Shown here one piece after another: positions 62,386 to 64,000 of a stretch of 64,000 nucleotides of DNA. Made by a program: the position numbers and the translations under genes. The notes under the pieces were generated by a model, which did no database searches, had not been told where the DNA came from, and worked only from the letters and a program-made list of their open reading frames with translations. Source of the stretch: DASYLJ01 sp964432595 (GTDB lineage Bacteria > Desulfobacterota > Binatia > DP-6); assembly GCA_964432595.1 (NCBI GenBank), contig CAYSOF010000019.1:65579-129578 (forward strand), read 5' to 3'. How positions within the stretch are numbered: the stretch's first letter is position 1; every line of letters begins with the position of its first letter.

Positions 62386-62496
62386 GCGGGACGAGATGCG
62401 GCAATCGATCGCCCGCGGTTCGCGAGACCGTATAGCAGCGCAGGTGGTCGCACCTCGGCTCCGTCTCGGAGCTCATCCTGTTGCCAGGCGCATGGC

Positions 62497-63117
62497 TCAA
62501 TCGCAGCAGTCGTCGCCTTCCCACGCTTCTCGGCCTTCGCGGACGAGGAAGTACGTAATACCTAGAGCGGCGAGTGGGTCGGCCCACCACCAACCGAAGA
62601 GGCCGTTCAGCCCGATTCCAACGAGAACGATAATCGAGAGCCACCAGCAGGCGGTCGTCTGAAAGGCGTCCGCCTGAAGCGCGCGGCTCCCGAGGTCGTG
62701 CGCTGTGGCTCGCTTTGCCTTCGCGAGCCACAGCATGACGGCGATCGACAGGCTTGTGAGCACTATGCCGACGATCGACGTGTCGGGCTTTTCTCGCTGG
62801 TAGAGGGTCGTGACCGCGTCGAAGGCCACGTAGGCGGCGAGAAGAAATAGCGTCAGCGCTACGAGGCGATGTGCCCGCTCATCGAGAGCCTCGATTCGCT
62901 CAGCGGGATATCTCCCAGTGCGCTCGGCTTGTAGCCGCCATATAAGAACGCTGCCCGAAGCGCTCTCGACGAAGCTGTCGATTCCGAAGCCCAGGAGGGC
63001 AACGCTCCCCGCGGCTAGGGCGGCGGTCACGGCGATGACGCCTTCGACGACGTTCCAACCAACCGTGAGGAACTCGAGCCGGAGGGCCCGGCGAAGAAGG
63101 CTTGAGCGATCGTTCAT
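62497..63117 (-). CDS. Cation diffusion facilitator-like cation transporter
   Basis: This 206-residue membrane protein of the CDF/cation efflux fold has about five to six helices. The metal site in the first part is reduced to GFGIDSFVES (usually HSxxD), and the second reads LQADAFQTTACWW (usually HxxxD). It lacks the cytoplasmic C-terminal domain of full CDF exporters. The short form is common beside RND metal pumps. It overlaps the upstream RND gene stop by 3 bases (ATGA), so they are coupled. The metal is unknown; missing His residues raise doubt about zinc. Confidence 0.82.
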   Translation of the reverse strand: MNDRSSLLRRALRLEFLTVGWNVVEGVIAVTAALAAGSVALLGFGIDSFVESASGSVLIWRLQAERTGRYPAERIEALDERAHRLVALTLFLLAAYVAFDAVTTLYQREKPDTSIVGIVLTSLSIAVMLWLAKAKRATAHDLGSRALQADAFQTTACWWLSIIVLVGIGLNGLFGWWWADPLAALGITYFLVREGREAWEGDDCCD

Positions 63118-64000
63118 ACCTCGTCCCTCCTGACGTGGCTCCTAGCTGTCACCATTCGATAGAGCGCCGGCAGCACGAAGAGTGTCAGTGCCGTGCTCGA
63201 GATGAGTCCCCCGACGACCACAGTAGCGAGTGGCCGCTGAACCTCCGCGCCGGTCCCCGTGGCGAGCGCCATCGGGAGGAATCCGAAGGATGCCACGAGC
63301 GCGGTCATAAGGACCGGCCGGAGCCGGGTGACTGCGCCGCTCACGATCGCTTCCTCGAGCTCCATTCCTTCATCTCGAAGCTGGTTGATGAAGGTAACCA
63401 TGACGAGGCCGTTCAAAACCGCGACACCGGACAGGGCGATGAAACCGACGGCAGCCGAGATTGAGAACGGCATGTCGCGGAGCCAGAGCGCGATGATGCC
63501 GCCGGAGAGCGCGAGCGGCACACCCGTGAAGACGACGAGCGCTGGGATGACCGCTCCGAAGGTGTTGTAGAGAAGAAAGAGGATGACGGCGAAGCAGATT
63601 GGCACGACGACGCTCAGGCGTGCTTTCGCCTGAACGAGGTTCTCGTATTGGCCTCCCCAGGTGAGCCAGGTGCTTGCCGGCAGCTTCACCTCAGCCGCTA
63701 TCCGCCGCTGTGCTTCCTCGACGTAGGAGCCGATGTCGCGGCCTCGGACGTTCGTCTGCACTACGATACGTCGTTTGCCGTTCTCGCGGCTGACCTGGTT
63801 CGGGCCTTCAGTGAGGCTGATCCGAGCAACGGATGAGAGCGGCACGTAGTGGAGCGGCGCTCGCTCGATGTCGTCTGCTGCGAGCGCTACGCGGACCTGC
63901 GGTTCATCGACCTGGCTTAGCGGGATCGGCACGTCGCCAAGTCGACGCTGTGGTGTTCCCCTCGGTTTCGTACAGGTCACGCCGCTAATTTCGTCCGGTA
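63114..64000 (-). CDS. RND heavy-metal efflux pump, CusA/CzcA family, C-terminal part (cut by window edge)
   Basis: The visible part of about 295 residues matches the second half of CzcA/CusA pumps: SLTEGPNQVSRENGKRRIVVQTNVRGRDIGSYVEEAQ, the helices SVVVPICFAVILFLLYNTFG and ALSGGIIALWLRDMPFSISAAVGFIALSGVAVLNGLVMVTFINQLRDEG, and the final TRLRPVLMTALVASFGFLPMALATGTGAEVQRPLATVVVGGLISSTALTLFVLPALY. The frame remains open to the window edge, so the start lies beyond. The first 40 visible residues fit the family poorly, so a frameshift near the edge is possible. It exports a metal across the cell envelope with MFP and OMF partners not seen here. Confidence 0.85.
   Translation of the reverse strand, partial: PDEISGVTCTKPRGTPQRRLGDVPIPLSQVDEPQVRVALAADDIERAPLHYVPLSSVARISLTEGPNQVSRENGKRRIVVQTNVRGRDIGSYVEEAQRRIAAEVKLPASTWLTWGGQYENLVQAKARLSVVVPICFAVILFLLYNTFGAVIPALVVFTGVPLALSGGIIALWLRDMPFSISAAVGFIALSGVAVLNGLVMVTFINQLRDEGMELEEAIVSGAVTRLRPVLMTALVASFGFLPMALATGTGAEVQRPLATVVVGGLISSTALTLFVLPALYRMVTARSHVRRDEV

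Overview
The window is about 64 kb of GC-rich DNA that looks like a chromosomal segment of an uncultured, metabolically versatile aerobe. Three luciferase-like F420-type oxidoreductases, a cytochrome P450, several short-chain dehydrogenases, CoA-handling enzymes, a DUF1329 protein and secreted Cys-rich proteins with Thr-rich linkers would suit a Binatota (Desulfobacterota_B)-like or related deltaproteobacterial lineage. That placement is inference; no rRNA, tRNA or single-copy marker is present to prove it.

Layout. 1-5.2 kb: a cut-off LuxR regulator, a second LuxR-type response regulator, and two soluble GAF-containing chemoreceptors. 5.2-8.5 kb: a cyclase-family hydrolase with an F420-type oxidoreductase, an SDR and a TPR protein. 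8.6-11.7 kb: a doubled TenA/PqqC-like protein and small lipoproteins or exported proteins. 11.7-15.7 kb: a tightly overlapping operon of two OB-fold (DUF35-type) proteins, two thiolase-like proteins and an enoyl-CoA hydratase. 15.9-30 kb: LemA/DUF2207, an anion transporter, a CoA-transferase, amidohydrolase and GNAT operon, an oxidoreductase and thioesterase operon, an SDR, a beta-propeller lipoprotein, a cyclase-like protein and an ankyrin protein. 30-37 kb: an esterase, two Hsp20 genes, and an SDR/phosphotransferase-SCP2/AttH-like/NTF2-like/oxidoreductase operon. 36.7-41.6 kb: a TetR and ferritin-like pair with a tandem operator, a large DUF349/HEAT protein and an aldolase. 41.8-48 kb: a P450, a Cys-rich exported protein, an alcohol dehydrogenase, an acyl-CoA ligase with its TetR neighbour, and a uracil-DNA glycosylase relative that lacks its active-site segment. 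48-56.5 kb: mostly exported proteins. 56.9 kb to the end: an accessory region with a tyrosine integrase, a frameshifted EamA transporter, a decayed IS1-like element with terminal inverted repeats, and a CDF/RND metal-efflux operon.

How the genes may work together. The main finding is a shared palindrome, CAAACG-NN-CGTTTG, at four separate promoters. They drive the OB-fold/thiolase/hydratase operon, the oxidoreductase/thioesterase operon, the P450, and the acyl-CoA ligase followed by a tetR gene. In three of them the palindrome begins inside the TTGACA -35 box; in the fourth it fills the spacer. In all four the start codon lies 36-39 bases after the first base of the -35 box, which implies leaderless mRNAs. 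I infer a dispersed regulon for catabolism of a branched, isoprenoid or sterol-like acid: P450 activation, CoA ligation, hydration, thiolase-like or aldolase-like cleavage and thioester release, repressed by the ligase-linked TetR.

The same promoter form, TTGACn or a close variant, 16-18 bases, then a TA-containing -10 box, recurs without the palindrome in front of many other genes and fixes several start codons.
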